DNA of 64,000 nt from Akkermansiaceae bacterium (GCA_015062055.1 SUVK01000007.1:1-64000), one strand, 5' to 3'. Positions 14,331 through 23,238 are shown, counted from the first letter of the stretch. Translations and numbers: made by a program. The notes: generated by a model not told the origin, from the sequence alone.

Positions 14331-15005
14331 ATGATAAAGCTTCTCACAACAGCCGTCATAGCCAGCACAGCGCTTTGCTCCTGTTATAGTCAAAATTATC
14401 TGGCAGCAAAAGCATGGGGAGAATGGCAAGAGGTAACTATCAGTCAACAAAAATATGACTTTATCACCGACACACCTCAAAAGAAGCAAGACGAAAGCCA
14501 TTACGTAGATGTTACCTTTATGCGCGTGGGCCATGATTATTACGAGCCCTGTGTGCGGACACGATGCCGCACCCGCTATTGGATACCGCAGGTGGGCTTG
14601 ACATTTTTGGGTGGGGCCGGAAGTGATAAAGTACTGATACGCGATGCAGACGCACAACGAGGTTGGAGAAAAGCAAGAGTATACAAGAACGCATATACCG
14701 GCAAGTATGAGGCCGAGGGCATCCCGAGCCGAGACGCCGTTTTTTTAGAGGAATTGCCTCGAGAAGCAACTCCCGTAACAGTGCAATGTCGGCCCATAAC
14801 GAGCAAAGAGTTATATGCACGAGGAGCGGAGGTTCACACGGATTGGCACGCCTTGTACGCCTATCCTATAGCGGCAGTAACGGCTGTTTGCATAGATTTA
14901 CCTACCATGGCTGTCGGCAACACGGCTTTGGTATTATTCTTGTGTTTCGACCATCAACAGCAACAAGAGGTACCACCTCCCCCGCCAGAACCCAATGATA
15001 ATTAA
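14331..15005 (+). CDS. Hypothetical lipoprotein, 224 residues
   Basis: An N-terminal signal (IKLLTTAVIASTALCSC) ends in a lipobox-like LCSC with Cys at ~17, so the protein is probably lipid-anchored. The mature part has beta-prone segments and a second hydrophobic stretch near residues 180-205 (LYAYPIAAVTAVCIDLPTMA), then a Gln/Pro-rich tail (QQQEVPPPPPEP). A pair of nearby Cys (CVRTRCRTRYW) may form a disulfide. The architecture is common among small cell-envelope lipoproteins of this phylum, but I recognise no family. The promoter suggests a leaderless mRNA. It converges with the glycosidase gene, and a terminator lies between them. Confidence 0.6.
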   Translation: MIKLLTTAVIASTALCSCYSQNYLAAKAWGEWQEVTISQQKYDFITDTPQKKQDESHYVDVTFMRVGHDYYEPCVRTRCRTRYWIPQVGLTFLGGAGSDKVLIRDADAQRGWRKARVYKNAYTGKYEAEGIPSRDAVFLEELPREATPVTVQCRPITSKELYARGAEVHTDWHALYAYPIAAVTAVCIDLPTMAVGNTALVLFLCFDHQQQQEVPPPPPEPNDN

Positions 15006-15040
15006 AAGCCCGCGCCGAAGGGGAAGCTCGACGCGGGCAA
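15006..15040 (-). terminator. Terminator of the GH-D glycosidase gene
   Basis: A GCCCGCG / CGCGGGC stem (15007-15037); on the minus strand it is followed by TTTTAATT. The plus strand lacks a T tract. Confidence 0.8.
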
Positions 15041-15061
15041 ATAGGGGGAAAGCGGCCGCTA

Positions 15062-16987
15062 TCACACCACGGGGATAGCCTCAATGACAAGCACACCGAA
15101 GGGTTTGATGCACAGGGAGGTGGCTGTACCGGCAGATACCTCGGCCGGTAGGGTGTCGCCCTTGGGCGAGGCGAGCGTGTAGCGCAGCGGGGCACCGAGG
15201 GGGAGCTCGAACACGGCGGCGGGGTCAAACGAGAAGGTTTGCTCGCAATCAGACGGGTTGCGCAACACGAGAATTCCTTTAGCGGGGCTCCACGAGGCGA
15301 AGCCGTAGGCCTCGAGAGCGGCGGGGTCGCCCCCCACCCAGTGGCTATCTACCAGGGTGGCGGCGTTGGCGCGGGTCCATTTTGCAGCGGCTGCCAAGGT
15401 ATCCCACTCATGAGCCTGCAGCATGGAGGGGGTGATGTAGACCTCTTGCATTTGAGTACCGAGGCCCAAGCCGCTCCAGATTTCATCTGCCAAGTCATTG
15501 TTTTCTGTGGTCATAAGCCCACGGGCTCCTTTGTTGTAAATGACGCCATGCGTCATGAGGGAGTTGATGGGGCAAAGCGGGGAGATTTTGACATTGTGAG
15601 CGTAAATCATCGCGTCGCGGAAGGTAATCCACTGCTGGCGGGCAGTACCGACCCCGCAGAAATCGTGGTCCCAGTTACCACGCCACACGGAGTCTGCAAT
15701 GCCGAACCAGAAGGGGCTTGCCCAAGTGCCGGTGGTAAGGTTGATGTAGATGTCGGGTTTTTCGGCACGCAATTCATCAATAAGTGAGATAGCCGCCTCA
15801 AAGTCGGAGCCGAAACGCGAGCCGGGGGCGGGCTCTGCCATGCCGCTGCAGCCGTCGAGCTTGAAATGGTTGACGCCGTTCTCGCGAATCATGTGCAGAC
15901 ACATCTCGCGGAAAAGCTCGTAGTATTTGGGGCCGGAGAGGGCAAAACCGCGCTCGTTAGTCTCGTATGTATCGCCGGCAGCAGCCAAGCGGTTGAGCTT
16001 GGGCCGACCATACCCCCCCCAGGGCGAGAACCATACGCCGGGGGCAGAGCCGTAACTCTCCATGAGATTACGGATTTCGCGGAATTCGTTAGGCAACCCA
16101 TCGTGAAACTGCCACAGAGTCTCGGTGTTGTCCCAACCGTCATCCAGCAAGAAAGAATCCATGACAGCGCCGCGTTTTACCACCAACTCTTCCCCGAAGA
16201 TGCGTACGGTGTCGAGCACGTCTTTTTCGGAGTAAGGGGTGAAGTAGCCTATATCGTACCAAGTGTTGTAATTGAAGAGCGGGGAGTATGGGCGGGCGCG
16301 CTCCTCGTTGAGATAGGACAGTTGGAAGGTGCGGCGCAGCTGCCCGGGGGTGCAAAAGCCCATCACAGCCGAAACGCGGCAGGTGGTACGGGCGGGTAAA
16401 TGGGTTGTGCGCTCCACAAAGCAAGAGAAGCCATCTGAGGTCACTTCGCCCTTGCTCAGAGGGCTCTCAACACCGGCAAACAGGCGGTTACCGGCTGCTA
16501 CCACGGGGGCGCCTTTTACCAAGCCCTCCACACGGGCCTCGGGGGCTACCACGTTGAGCAGTGTTATTTTGCGGGCAGGCATGGCAAATTGCATGGGGGT
16601 TATATCCAGTCCCACACGGAAGTAGGGTTGCCCGTCACGAAGCTCGGCCCACCACTCCAGCTTATAGCCATCTGTGGTTACGGCAAAGGCAACACTTGCA
16701 CGCTGCGCTGCGCGGCGGTCTGCCAAACGACGAGCAGCAGGGTCGGCGGGCACGGTAGAGTAGCACACGCCGCCACACATTAAATCGAGTGCGCTGAGCG
16801 GGAGGCATACATCTGTGTATTCTTTTTTGGAGCAAGCTTCATCTGTTTTGGCCTCTTGCAACTGAATGTTAAAAATCTCGCGTCCCAAGTCGTAACTACG
16901 GCCATTCACTTTATCTTGCACGGTTACGCCTGCAAACGAGCGCCCCGCCGTGCGAATATCGATACTAATGTATTCGTTCTGTAGCAT
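15062..16987 (-). CDS. Clan GH-D glycoside hydrolase, alpha-galactosidase-like
   Basis: I start at ATG 16987 (641 residues) after AGGG; the upstream in-frame ATG would add 14 residues of poor quality. The N-terminal ~230 residues are a beta-sandwich. The TIM barrel follows with FLLDDGWD, GVWFSPWGGYG, the likely nucleophile Asp in NHFKLDGCSG, and a later WDHDFCGVG segment. The C-terminal ~90 residues look like a small beta domain. This matches GH27/GH36-type alpha-galactosidases or alpha-N-acetylgalactosaminidases. No signal peptide is seen, so it would act on imported sugars. In a mucin-degrading host the substrate could be a blood-group or mucin glycan, which is inference. Confidence 0.75.
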   Translation of the reverse strand: MLQNEYISIDIRTAGRSFAGVTVQDKVNGRSYDLGREIFNIQLQEAKTDEACSKKEYTDVCLPLSALDLMCGGVCYSTVPADPAARRLADRRAAQRASVAFAVTTDGYKLEWWAELRDGQPYFRVGLDITPMQFAMPARKITLLNVVAPEARVEGLVKGAPVVAAGNRLFAGVESPLSKGEVTSDGFSCFVERTTHLPARTTCRVSAVMGFCTPGQLRRTFQLSYLNEERARPYSPLFNYNTWYDIGYFTPYSEKDVLDTVRIFGEELVVKRGAVMDSFLLDDGWDNTETLWQFHDGLPNEFREIRNLMESYGSAPGVWFSPWGGYGRPKLNRLAAAGDTYETNERGFALSGPKYYELFREMCLHMIRENGVNHFKLDGCSGMAEPAPGSRFGSDFEAAISLIDELRAEKPDIYINLTTGTWASPFWFGIADSVWRGNWDHDFCGVGTARQQWITFRDAMIYAHNVKISPLCPINSLMTHGVIYNKGARGLMTTENNDLADEIWSGLGLGTQMQEVYITPSMLQAHEWDTLAAAAKWTRANAATLVDSHWVGGDPAALEAYGFASWSPAKGILVLRNPSDCEQTFSFDPAAVFELPLGAPLRYTLASPKGDTLPAEVSAGTATSLCIKPFGVLVIEAIPVV

Positions 16988-17083
16988 AATACCCTGATGA
17001 GTTAGTGGGGCAAAGGGTAGCACACACACAGGGATGAAGCAAGTTTAATCGCGATTTTTGCGAAAAATAACCATTCATCAAGC

Positions 17084-17112
17084 TTGCACTAAGGGGCAAG
17101 GTATGCTAACAT
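17084..17112 (+). promoter_or_regulatory. Promoter of dus
   Basis: TTGCAC (17084-17089), 17 bp, TAACAT (17107-17112); the ATG follows 7 nt later, indicating a leaderless mRNA. Confidence 0.6.
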
Positions 17113-17119
17113 TCGGCGC

Positions 17120-18088
17120 ATGAGCTTACCGTGGTTCGATGACAATTTTCCCTTGTATCTGGCCCCCATGGCGGGGGTGACAGACCCGATATTCCGCACC
17201 TTGTGCAAGGAAGCGGGGGCAGATGTCATGGTAACGGAGTTTGTATCTGCCGAGGGGGTGTTGCAGGCCTGGCACCGCAACCGTCGCTATGTGGAGTTTG
17301 AGCAAGAGCACCGGCCGTTGGGCATACAGATATTCGGCTCGGTACCGGAGCACGCAGCAGCAGCAGCCCGCATTATAGTAGATGCCATGCAGCCGGATTT
17401 TCTGGATATCAACGCCGGTTGCCCGGTACCGAAGGTTGTGGGGAAGAATGGTGGGTCTTCTTTGCTGAAAGACCTGCCGCTGTTGCAAAATATAGCAGCT
17501 GCCGTGGTAAAAGAGTTGAGCGACGACTGCCCCGTGACCACCAAAATACGCATTGGGTGGGATGCCGACCACATATGTGCCTTAGAGGCATGCCAACGCT
17601 TGCAAGATGCCGGGGTGCAAAGCATCGCCATACATGGCCGCACACGCTCTCAACAATACGGCGGACATGCCAATTGGGAAATAATAGATGAATGCGCCCG
17701 GGCTGTGCGTATTCCCGTGGTGGGCAACGGCGACATCTGCACCCCGCAAGACGTAAAACGTGTGCGCGAAAACACCGCCGTATCGGGTGTGATGATTGGC
17801 CGCGCCGCCATGAATGCCCCTTGGCTTTTTGCACGAGCCCGGCATTATTTGACAACGGGCGAAATAATGGATGAGCCGACCCCACAAGAGCGCATAGAGT
17901 TTATGTTGCGCCACACACGCATGGCGATAGAGAGCGGGCACTATGGGGATGAGCTTGTTACCATGCGAGCCATGCGCGCACGATTGTTGGCCTATGCCAA
18001 GGGGATACCGGGCACCAAGCCCTTGCGCCCCCTGCTCTCTCGTGTGGGGTCTATGGCAGAGTTGCAGTCTATTTTATCTTCCCTCTGA
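17120..18088 (+). CDS. dus: tRNA-dihydrouridine synthase
   Basis: This FMN enzyme reduces uridine to dihydrouridine in the tRNA D-loop. The start has the typical LAPMAGVTDPIFRTLC segment, the catalytic Cys is in INAGCPVPKVVGKNGGSSL, and the FMN-phosphate site includes VVGNGDI and GVMIGRAAM. At 322 residues it has the usual DusB-like length. The gene has its own leaderless-type promoter and ends 4 bp before the hairpin cassette at 18093. The subgroup (DusB or other) cannot be fixed by eye. Confidence 0.92.
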   Translation: MSLPWFDDNFPLYLAPMAGVTDPIFRTLCKEAGADVMVTEFVSAEGVLQAWHRNRRYVEFEQEHRPLGIQIFGSVPEHAAAAARIIVDAMQPDFLDINAGCPVPKVVGKNGGSSLLKDLPLLQNIAAAVVKELSDDCPVTTKIRIGWDADHICALEACQRLQDAGVQSIAIHGRTRSQQYGGHANWEIIDECARAVRIPVVGNGDICTPQDVKRVRENTAVSGVMIGRAAMNAPWLFARARHYLTTGEIMDEPTPQERIEFMLRHTRMAIESGHYGDELVTMRAMRARLLAYAKGIPGTKPLRPLLSRVGSMAELQSILSSL

Positions 18089-18183
18089 ATCTACGGAGCC
18101 GCCAGGCTCCGTTCTTCTCTGAGCGCGATAGCGATTTCTTCTCTGCGGCGCAGCCGCTCTTCACTATCCGTCGATAGACGGAT

Positions 18184-18212
18184 TCTTCACTACGAGCGAT
18201 AGCGAGTATTAT
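18184..18212 (+). repeat. 29-bp perfect inverted repeat, left arm
   Basis: Reverse complement of 18597-18625. It starts at the stop codon of the four-helix-bundle gene. Confidence 0.85.
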
Positions 18213-18556
18213 TTCATCTCTCTTTGTTTTGCAGTATTAAGAGACCTTATTAGTAGAAACCTGATTTTGCTGCACATTTTTTCTATGGACTTTGCTTCGT
18301 CTTCTTTAACGGTTTCGGTTCTTACCAATAATTCAAGCCAATAGAAGGTTTCGTGGCATTCTTTGAGGGCAATTTGAAGTTTACAGATGAAATCTGCTTT
18401 ACTGTATCCATATTGGGCTTCTCGTATGTTAGCCCCGATACTGCACGCAGAACGCAGCATCTGGTTTTTGATATGAGCGCGATTATGAATGGAATCACAG
18501 AGTTTGATGACTTGAACAGAAAACTCAAGGCTCATTTCTTCTAACGTGCTTTTCAT
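18209..18556 (-). CDS. Four-helix bundle protein (S23 / IVS-encoded family)
   Basis: This 115-residue all-helical protein has the family signature: FSVQVIKLCDSI near the start, then NQMLRSACSIGANIREAQYG and a final helix with MCSKIRFLLIRSL. Relatives are encoded inside 23S rRNA intervening sequences, in diversity-generating retroelements (Avd) and as stand-alone genes of unknown function. A minus-strand promoter TTGAAT - 16 bp - TATCAT precedes the ATG. The stop TAA lies in the left arm of the 29-bp inverted repeat, so gene and repeats form one unit. There is no rRNA or reverse transcriptase nearby. Confidence 0.85.
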   Translation of the reverse strand: MKSTLEEMSLEFSVQVIKLCDSIHNRAHIKNQMLRSACSIGANIREAQYGYSKADFICKLQIALKECHETFYWLELLVRTETVKEDEAKSIEKMCSKIRFLLIRSLNTAKQREMK

Positions 18557-18596
18557 GTTTCCATGATAGCATTTTTTATTGAGGATTCAAGGTTTT

Positions 18597-18625
18597 ATAA
18601 TACTCGCTATCGCTCGTAGTGAAGA
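18597..18625 (+). repeat. 29-bp perfect inverted repeat, right arm
   Basis: Pairs exactly with 18184-18212. It lies about 40 bp upstream of the four-helix-bundle gene start. Confidence 0.85.
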
Positions 18626-18737
18626 GCGGCTGACGCCGCAGTGAAGAATCCGTCCGGCGACGGATAATGAAGAACGGCTATGCCGTAGAGAAGAGCTCAC
18701 TGTCGCTCGCAGAGGGAACGGAGCCGCAGGCTCCGTT

Positions 18738-20303
18738 TTAATCCCGAAGTTTACACTCGAACTGGCGGAACTGTATGGCCTCAAACAAATCGTCATCGGT
18801 GGGGCGAGCATGCCCGGCTAAGTCGGCAATGGTGCGGGCTACGCGTAAAATACGGTCGAACGCACGGGCGGACAGCGAAAATTGCTCTACCGCCGCCAAT
18901 AGCATATCTTGCTGCGTGGGGCTCAGCGGGCAATATTGCCGCAACATGCGCCCCGAGAGGCGGGCATTGCAGGTAATGCCGGTGCCCGCATAGCGTTTTT
19001 GCTGCAAGGCGCGGGCAGCCAACACGCGGGCTCTTATGACAGCGCTCGGCTCGCCGTCGGGCTTTTGCAAGAGCGAGGCCGGGTCTACGGGCGGCACCTC
19101 GATAATCATGTCGAAACGGTCCAATAAGGGGCCGGAAATTTTACGACGGTAGCGAGTAATCTCTGCATAGCTGCATTTACAACTACGCCGCGGGTCGCCC
19201 AAATAACCACACGGGCATGGGTTCATGGCTGCCACCAGCATGAAAGAGCAAGGAAAATCAAAACTACCCGAGGCGCGAGAAATCGTCACCACTCCGCTTT
19301 CGAGTGGCTGACGCAGGGTCTCGAGAGTGCGGCGGTTAAACTCGGGCAATTCATCCAAGAAAAGCACGCCATTGTGCGCCAACGATATTTCTCCCGGGGT
19401 GATATTGGAGCCGCCCCCCATGAGGCCTACATCTGATATGGTGTGGTGAGGCGCACGGAACGGTCGATTTTTGAGCAGTCCGCCCCCGCGCGGCAACAAA
19501 CCGCACACAGAATGGATTTTTCCGGTAACGAGGGCTTCCTCGTGAGTGAGGGGAGGTAAGATGGAAGGCAAGCGCGAGGAAAGCATGCTCTTGCCGCTAC
19601 CCGGGCTACCGCTCATCAAAAGGTTGTGACCACCGGCCGCAGCAATTTCCATAGCGCGGCGAGCATACGGCTGCCCTTTTACCTCCGAAAAATCAGGGCC
19701 ATTCACCTCAACCTCATCAAAGAGTTGCGGGCATACCGGTGTAAACTTCTCGCGCTCCAGCAGTACAGCCCACGCATCGGCAAGGGTCTCTACCGCATAC
19801 ACATCAATACCCTCTACTACAGCAGCCTCGGCAGCATTATCCGGTGACACCATCAGGTACTTACGCCCGGCATCTCGAGCAGCCACCGCCTGTGGCAAAA
19901 TGCCCCGCACCCCGCGCACCATACCATCTAAAGCCAACTCACCCACCATGCACCAATCCTCCAAATGGAGGGGCACTCGGCGTTTATAATCGTAGGGTAT
20001 ACCCTCTACGGAGCCTTGGATATTGATTTCGAGGCCGATGGCTATGGGCAAATCGAACCCCGGGCCTTGTTTTTTTACATCGGCCGGTGCAAGGTTTACC
20101 GTAACCTGCAACTCACCGGGGCAATAAAAATGGCTGTTTTTAAGAGCAGTGGTAACACGCTGCACGCTCTCTCTCACAGCGGCATCAGGCAAGCCTACAA
20201 TATAGTAGCGGCCCACATCTTTAACGGGCACTACATCTACCTCCACCTGTACGCCGTAGCCGTCTATGCCGTTAACGGCGGCTGAATGCAAACGTGTTAT
20301 CAT
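18738..20303 (-). CDS. comM: YifB/ComM-family Mg chelatase-like AAA ATPase
   Basis: The 521-residue protein has the ComM layout. An N-terminal Lon-like fold (HSAAVNGIDGYGVQVEVDV, IVGLPDAAVRESVQR, LAPADVKKQGPGFDLPIA) precedes the AAA ATPase with Walker A GSPGSGKS and the sensor region ENRPFRAPHHTIS-like RPFRAPHHTISDVGLMGGG. A C-terminal Mg-chelatase-type helical domain closes the protein. In transformable bacteria ComM is a hexameric helicase that extends branch migration of incoming DNA. The stop lies 1 bp from the hairpin cassette, which may have inserted between this gene and dus. Confidence 0.92.
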   Translation of the reverse strand: MITRLHSAAVNGIDGYGVQVEVDVVPVKDVGRYYIVGLPDAAVRESVQRVTTALKNSHFYCPGELQVTVNLAPADVKKQGPGFDLPIAIGLEINIQGSVEGIPYDYKRRVPLHLEDWCMVGELALDGMVRGVRGILPQAVAARDAGRKYLMVSPDNAAEAAVVEGIDVYAVETLADAWAVLLEREKFTPVCPQLFDEVEVNGPDFSEVKGQPYARRAMEIAAAGGHNLLMSGSPGSGKSMLSSRLPSILPPLTHEEALVTGKIHSVCGLLPRGGGLLKNRPFRAPHHTISDVGLMGGGSNITPGEISLAHNGVLFLDELPEFNRRTLETLRQPLESGVVTISRASGSFDFPCSFMLVAAMNPCPCGYLGDPRRSCKCSYAEITRYRRKISGPLLDRFDMIIEVPPVDPASLLQKPDGEPSAVIRARVLAARALQQKRYAGTGITCNARLSGRMLRQYCPLSPTQQDMLLAAVEQFSLSARAFDRILRVARTIADLAGHARPTDDDLFEAIQFRQFECKLRD

Positions 20304-20315
20304 ACGAACAAACAG

Positions 20316-20951
20316 TTATTTAACAATAACTTTGGAGCCGACGTCGAGCTTGGAGAACAAAATCTCGGCCGGTTCTACAGGCAAGCGTACACAGCCGTGA
20401 GATAAGCTGTCGCGCTCGATTCTGTTGCCCACGTGTATACCGATAGCACCGTTAAAGCGCATCCAATAATCCATCTTCGTTCCCTTGAAAACGGCACCTG
20501 CAGGCGGCTTTTCGGATGAGGTAACATTGGTCTTAACCAAATTATCGTCGGCATCCACAAAGCAACCGTACAGAGAGGAGCGATGCTCTTCTTTTTTCTC
20601 GGTGATGCGAAACGTGCCGCGTGGGGTTTCGCTGCCGCCTACACGCCCGGTGCACACGGGAAAATCCATCGCAATTTCGCCGTTGATATAAAGGCGGCCT
20701 CGTTGCTCTTTGAGCAGAATCTCCACATGAGAGTCGGCGGGGTCTGTGCGCTCTATGGCAGGGCCTCGCCAGTAATCGCGAGAAGAGCGGTAACCGGGGC
20801 TTGAGACAAAGGCCTCAAAACTATAGTCCACCTTTTTATTTTTGGCGGCTTCATCCAGCTCGTCCCCCATGCGATAATAATCCTCTGCCGTCATTTGACA
20901 GGCCGTGGGTAACAAAGCAGTCAACAAAATCGGAAGTAGTAATTTTTTCAT
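20316..20951 (-). CDS. L,D-transpeptidase (YkuD) lipoprotein
   Basis: A cell-envelope enzyme that forms 3-3 peptidoglycan cross-links or attaches proteins to peptidoglycan. An N-terminal signal ends LLPTAC, a plausible lipobox. The YkuD domain (residues ~75-210) has HIEI/LYINGEI strands, the GRVGGSETPRGTF segment, and the active-site Cys in SHGCVRL preceded by the conserved His in IGIHVGN. Its 211-residue length is normal. It lies between hflX and comM on the same strand with short gaps, so cotranscription is likely. Confidence 0.9.
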   Translation of the reverse strand: MKKLLLPILLTALLPTACQMTAEDYYRMGDELDEAAKNKKVDYSFEAFVSSPGYRSSRDYWRGPAIERTDPADSHVEILLKEQRGRLYINGEIAMDFPVCTGRVGGSETPRGTFRITEKKEEHRSSLYGCFVDADDNLVKTNVTSSEKPPAGAVFKGTKMDYWMRFNGAIGIHVGNRIERDSLSHGCVRLPVEPAEILFSKLDVGSKVIVK

Positions 20952-20957
20952 TGGTCG

Positions 20958-22268
20958 TCAGATTTTGTAGGGTTCCAAACGGGCGGCAAACTCATGGGGA
21001 AGAATAGCCTCTACAATGGCATCGTTATCCTCGTATTCGGTAGAAAGCACCTTGCCGTCACGGTGCATAATGGCAATAATGCGGCTTTCTGCCAGAGGGA
21101 TGCGATAGCGTTCTTTAGAGACACGGTGAGAGAGCATTTCTACACAGGCTGCCAGCAGGGCATCTACCCCCTGCTCTTGTTTCACGCTGAAAGCTATGCA
21201 GGGGCATTGCACTTTGGCAGATAGTGCCGCGAGTAATTCTTCTCGGCTGTCTTCGGGGATAAGGTCGGTTTTGTTCCACACCACAACCATGGGTTTATCG
21301 CCGGCGCCGAGCTCGGCCAGTACCTCGCAGGTGGTCTCGTAATGACGCAACGCCTCGCGGTCTGCGGCGTCTACCACCTGAATGAGGAAATCGGCAAGCG
21401 TTGCTTCTTCGAGGGTAGATTTAAAGGCCTCTACCAAACGATGCGGCAGGTTGCGGATAAAGCCGACGGTATCGGTGAGCACCAAGGGCTGGCCATCGGG
21501 CAATTCGATTTTGCGGCTTGTGGTATCGAGCGTAGCAAAAAGAATATTTTGAGCCAACACACCGGCTCCTGTTACCAAATTGAGCAGCGAGGATTTACCG
21601 GCGTTGGTATAGCCAACAATGGCAGCAGAGGGTATGCCTTGACGATTGCGCTCTTTGCGCCGGGTACCACGCTGGCGGCGCACGACTTCGAGTTCTTCGC
21701 GAATGGACTCGATGCGCTCGCGAGCCAAGCGGCGGTCTACCTCGATTTGCTTTTCGCCCTCACCGCGAGCTGCAGCGCCGCCACCTTTACCGCCACCGGA
21801 GCCACCGCGTTGGCGGTCGAGGTGTTTCCACATACCGGCCATGCGGGGCAAGGCATATTGCATGCGCGCCAAATCTACCTGCATAACCGCCTCGCGGGTG
21901 CGGGCTCGCTTGGCAAAGATATCCAGAATCACCTCTTCGCGGTCGATTACCGTTACATTGGTGAGCTTTTCCCACTCTCGCTGCTGCCCCGGTGATAGCA
22001 GATTGTCAAAAATCAGGCAATCTGCATTCAGCTCTTGCACCTTAGCCCGAATTTCTTCGGCCTTGCCGATACCACACAAGTACTTGGCCTGAATTTCACG
22101 AGTAAACTCCAACACGGAGCCCACAATCCCGATACCGAGATTGCTCACAAGATCTTCCAACTCGGCCAGCAAGGCGGTGCGCTCTCGGCGGGAATCCCCC
22201 GGCATGCCCAGCCCGACAAGCAGGGCACGCTCCACCATCTCCGGCTTCTCTCGTATCTCAAACGACAT
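20958..22268 (-). CDS. hflX: GTPase HflX
   Basis: A ribosome-associated GTPase that splits stalled 70S ribosomes. The N-terminal HflX domain has GIGKAEEI and FDNLLSPGQQREWE; a Gly-rich linker GGSGGGKGGGAAARGEGEKQ is followed by a coiled segment. The G domain has G1 GYTNAGKSSLL, G3 DTVGFIRNLP and G4 NKTD. It has 436 residues, as usual. A tiny lipoprotein gene lies 3 bp upstream, so the two are probably cotranscribed. Confidence 0.95.
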   Translation of the reverse strand: MSFEIREKPEMVERALLVGLGMPGDSRRERTALLAELEDLVSNLGIGIVGSVLEFTREIQAKYLCGIGKAEEIRAKVQELNADCLIFDNLLSPGQQREWEKLTNVTVIDREEVILDIFAKRARTREAVMQVDLARMQYALPRMAGMWKHLDRQRGGSGGGKGGGAAARGEGEKQIEVDRRLARERIESIREELEVVRRQRGTRRKERNRQGIPSAAIVGYTNAGKSSLLNLVTGAGVLAQNILFATLDTTSRKIELPDGQPLVLTDTVGFIRNLPHRLVEAFKSTLEEATLADFLIQVVDAADREALRHYETTCEVLAELGAGDKPMVVVWNKTDLIPEDSREELLAALSAKVQCPCIAFSVKQEQGVDALLAACVEMLSHRVSKERYRIPLAESRIIAIMHRDGKVLSTEYEDNDAIVEAILPHEFAARLEPYKI

Positions 22269-22271
22269 AGA

Positions 22272-22412
22272 TTAATCGAAAGACTGAGATGATGTGGTGG
22301 GTACGTCCCTCAAGTAATCTCTTTTATATGAGTTACACGGGCAATCGCCCCCACATGCACTTAACATGACGGCTGCCAGAGCCCCAACTACTGTAATTGC
22401 AATTATTTTCAT
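22272..22412 (-). CDS. 46-residue small lipoprotein upstream of hflX
   Basis: The ATG at 22412 opens a 46-codon frame with a clear signal peptide (MKIIAITVVGALAAVMLSAC), a textbook lipobox LSAC with Cys20, and a short Cys-containing mature part (GGDCPCNSYKRDYLRDVP...). The stop at 22272 is 3 bp before the hflX start, so the two form an operon. The mature peptide of only 27 residues resembles entericidin-like small lipoproteins in size, but no family can be named. Confidence 0.7.
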   Translation of the reverse strand: MKIIAITVVGALAAVMLSACGGDCPCNSYKRDYLRDVPTTSSQSFD

Positions 22413-22482
22413 GCGGTTTATTAAACTATATTCTGTATTAGAAAGCAAGTAAAATCCGAGTGTGGCTTACACCTTGAGTCTT

Positions 22483-23238
22483 TTATTTGAGGATTTGCCA
22501 GTTAATCCAAGCGAAATACCCCATCATCAAGGCCATGAATACGCTGCCCCCGGTTAAGAACCATATACCCACTAAGGCACTCAGCGCCAGGCCGATTCCT
22601 CCCGTTAATCTGGGGTTGTTCGAGGCTGTCAGCAGCAACTGCCCGCCGTCCATCGGGATAATCGGCAGCAGGTTAAACACGGTCCACCAAAAACATATCA
22701 TGAAGCTGATGCTATAGAACAAAAACCCGAAATGGCCAAGGGCGCCACTCTCTATTGCCCTATATACGGCCCATGCTGCAGCATCGGGCAACTCTATACC
22801 GGGTATAAATTGCAGGGGGTCTATCATATAACACAAAAGGGCTGAGCTGATACTGCCGATTTGCACCCCCATAATGACGGCAATAAGTCCCCCCAAGGCA
22901 AAGCCGGCCATGGGCCCTGCCAGCACCATCAAAAAATGTTTTGCACGCGTAGGCATGCGTACCGGGGTATAAGTAACGCCACCTAAATTAGCAATAATGA
23001 TCATGGGTGTAACCTTGGTAAATGCCCGTGCCGTAAGGGCATGTCCCAATTCATGCGCTAACAAAGTAAGCATGCCGACTACCACAAATATCAATGCCGG
23101 TTGCAAGGGTGTGGGATAGCTACTAAACATCATCAACCCCAATATTCCGAGAATCAGCCAGCTGAATGGATTTATCTCCGTCGGTATCCCGAAAACTGTA
23201 AAACGCAGGCCTCCCCTGCTTGGTGTTACATTATTCAT
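22483..23238 (-). CDS. Site-2 protease family (M50) membrane metalloprotease
   Basis: A 251-residue intramembrane zinc protease. The HELGH motif (His62, Glu63, His66) lies in a hydrophobic helix, and the Asp ligand is in LPIIPMDGGQ near residue 197. About six membrane segments are visible. It lacks PDZ and CBS domains, so it is the compact group III-like form. Such proteases release membrane-bound regulators or clear signal peptides; the substrate here is unknown. It reads away from tRNA-Asn. Confidence 0.88.
   Translation of the reverse strand: MNNVTPSRGGLRFTVFGIPTEINPFSWLILGILGLMMFSSYPTPLQPALIFVVVGMLTLLAHELGHALTARAFTKVTPMIIIANLGGVTYTPVRMPTRAKHFLMVLAGPMAGFALGGLIAVIMGVQIGSISSALLCYMIDPLQFIPGIELPDAAAWAVYRAIESGALGHFGFLFYSISFMICFWWTVFNLLPIIPMDGGQLLLTASNNPRLTGGIGLALSALVGIWFLTGGSVFMALMMGYFAWINWQILK

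Larger units (their letters stand above)
18093..18736. mobile_element. Hairpin-array cassette carrying an S23 four-helix-bundle gene
   Basis: The 644-bp block is bounded by matching hairpins ACGGAGCC-gcca-GGCTCCGT (18093-18112) and ACGGAGCC-gca-GGCTCCGT (18718-18736). Inside each end are further short hairpins (e.g. GCGGC-gca-GCCGC 18145-18157, TCCGTC-gata-GACGGA 18167-18182, GCGGC-tgac-GCCGC 18626-18639) separated by spacers such as TTCTTCACT. A perfect 29-bp inverted repeat (18184-18212 / 18597-18625) flanks the gene 18209-18556. The modules occur in a different order on the two sides. This looks like a compact mobile or repeat-derived unit; no transposase is present. Confidence 0.6.

Noticed and set aside
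18093-18736. Hairpin arrays considered as a CRISPR array
   Set aside because: Units are short palindromes with different stems and ~9-bp linkers, no unique 30-bp spacers and no cas genes.
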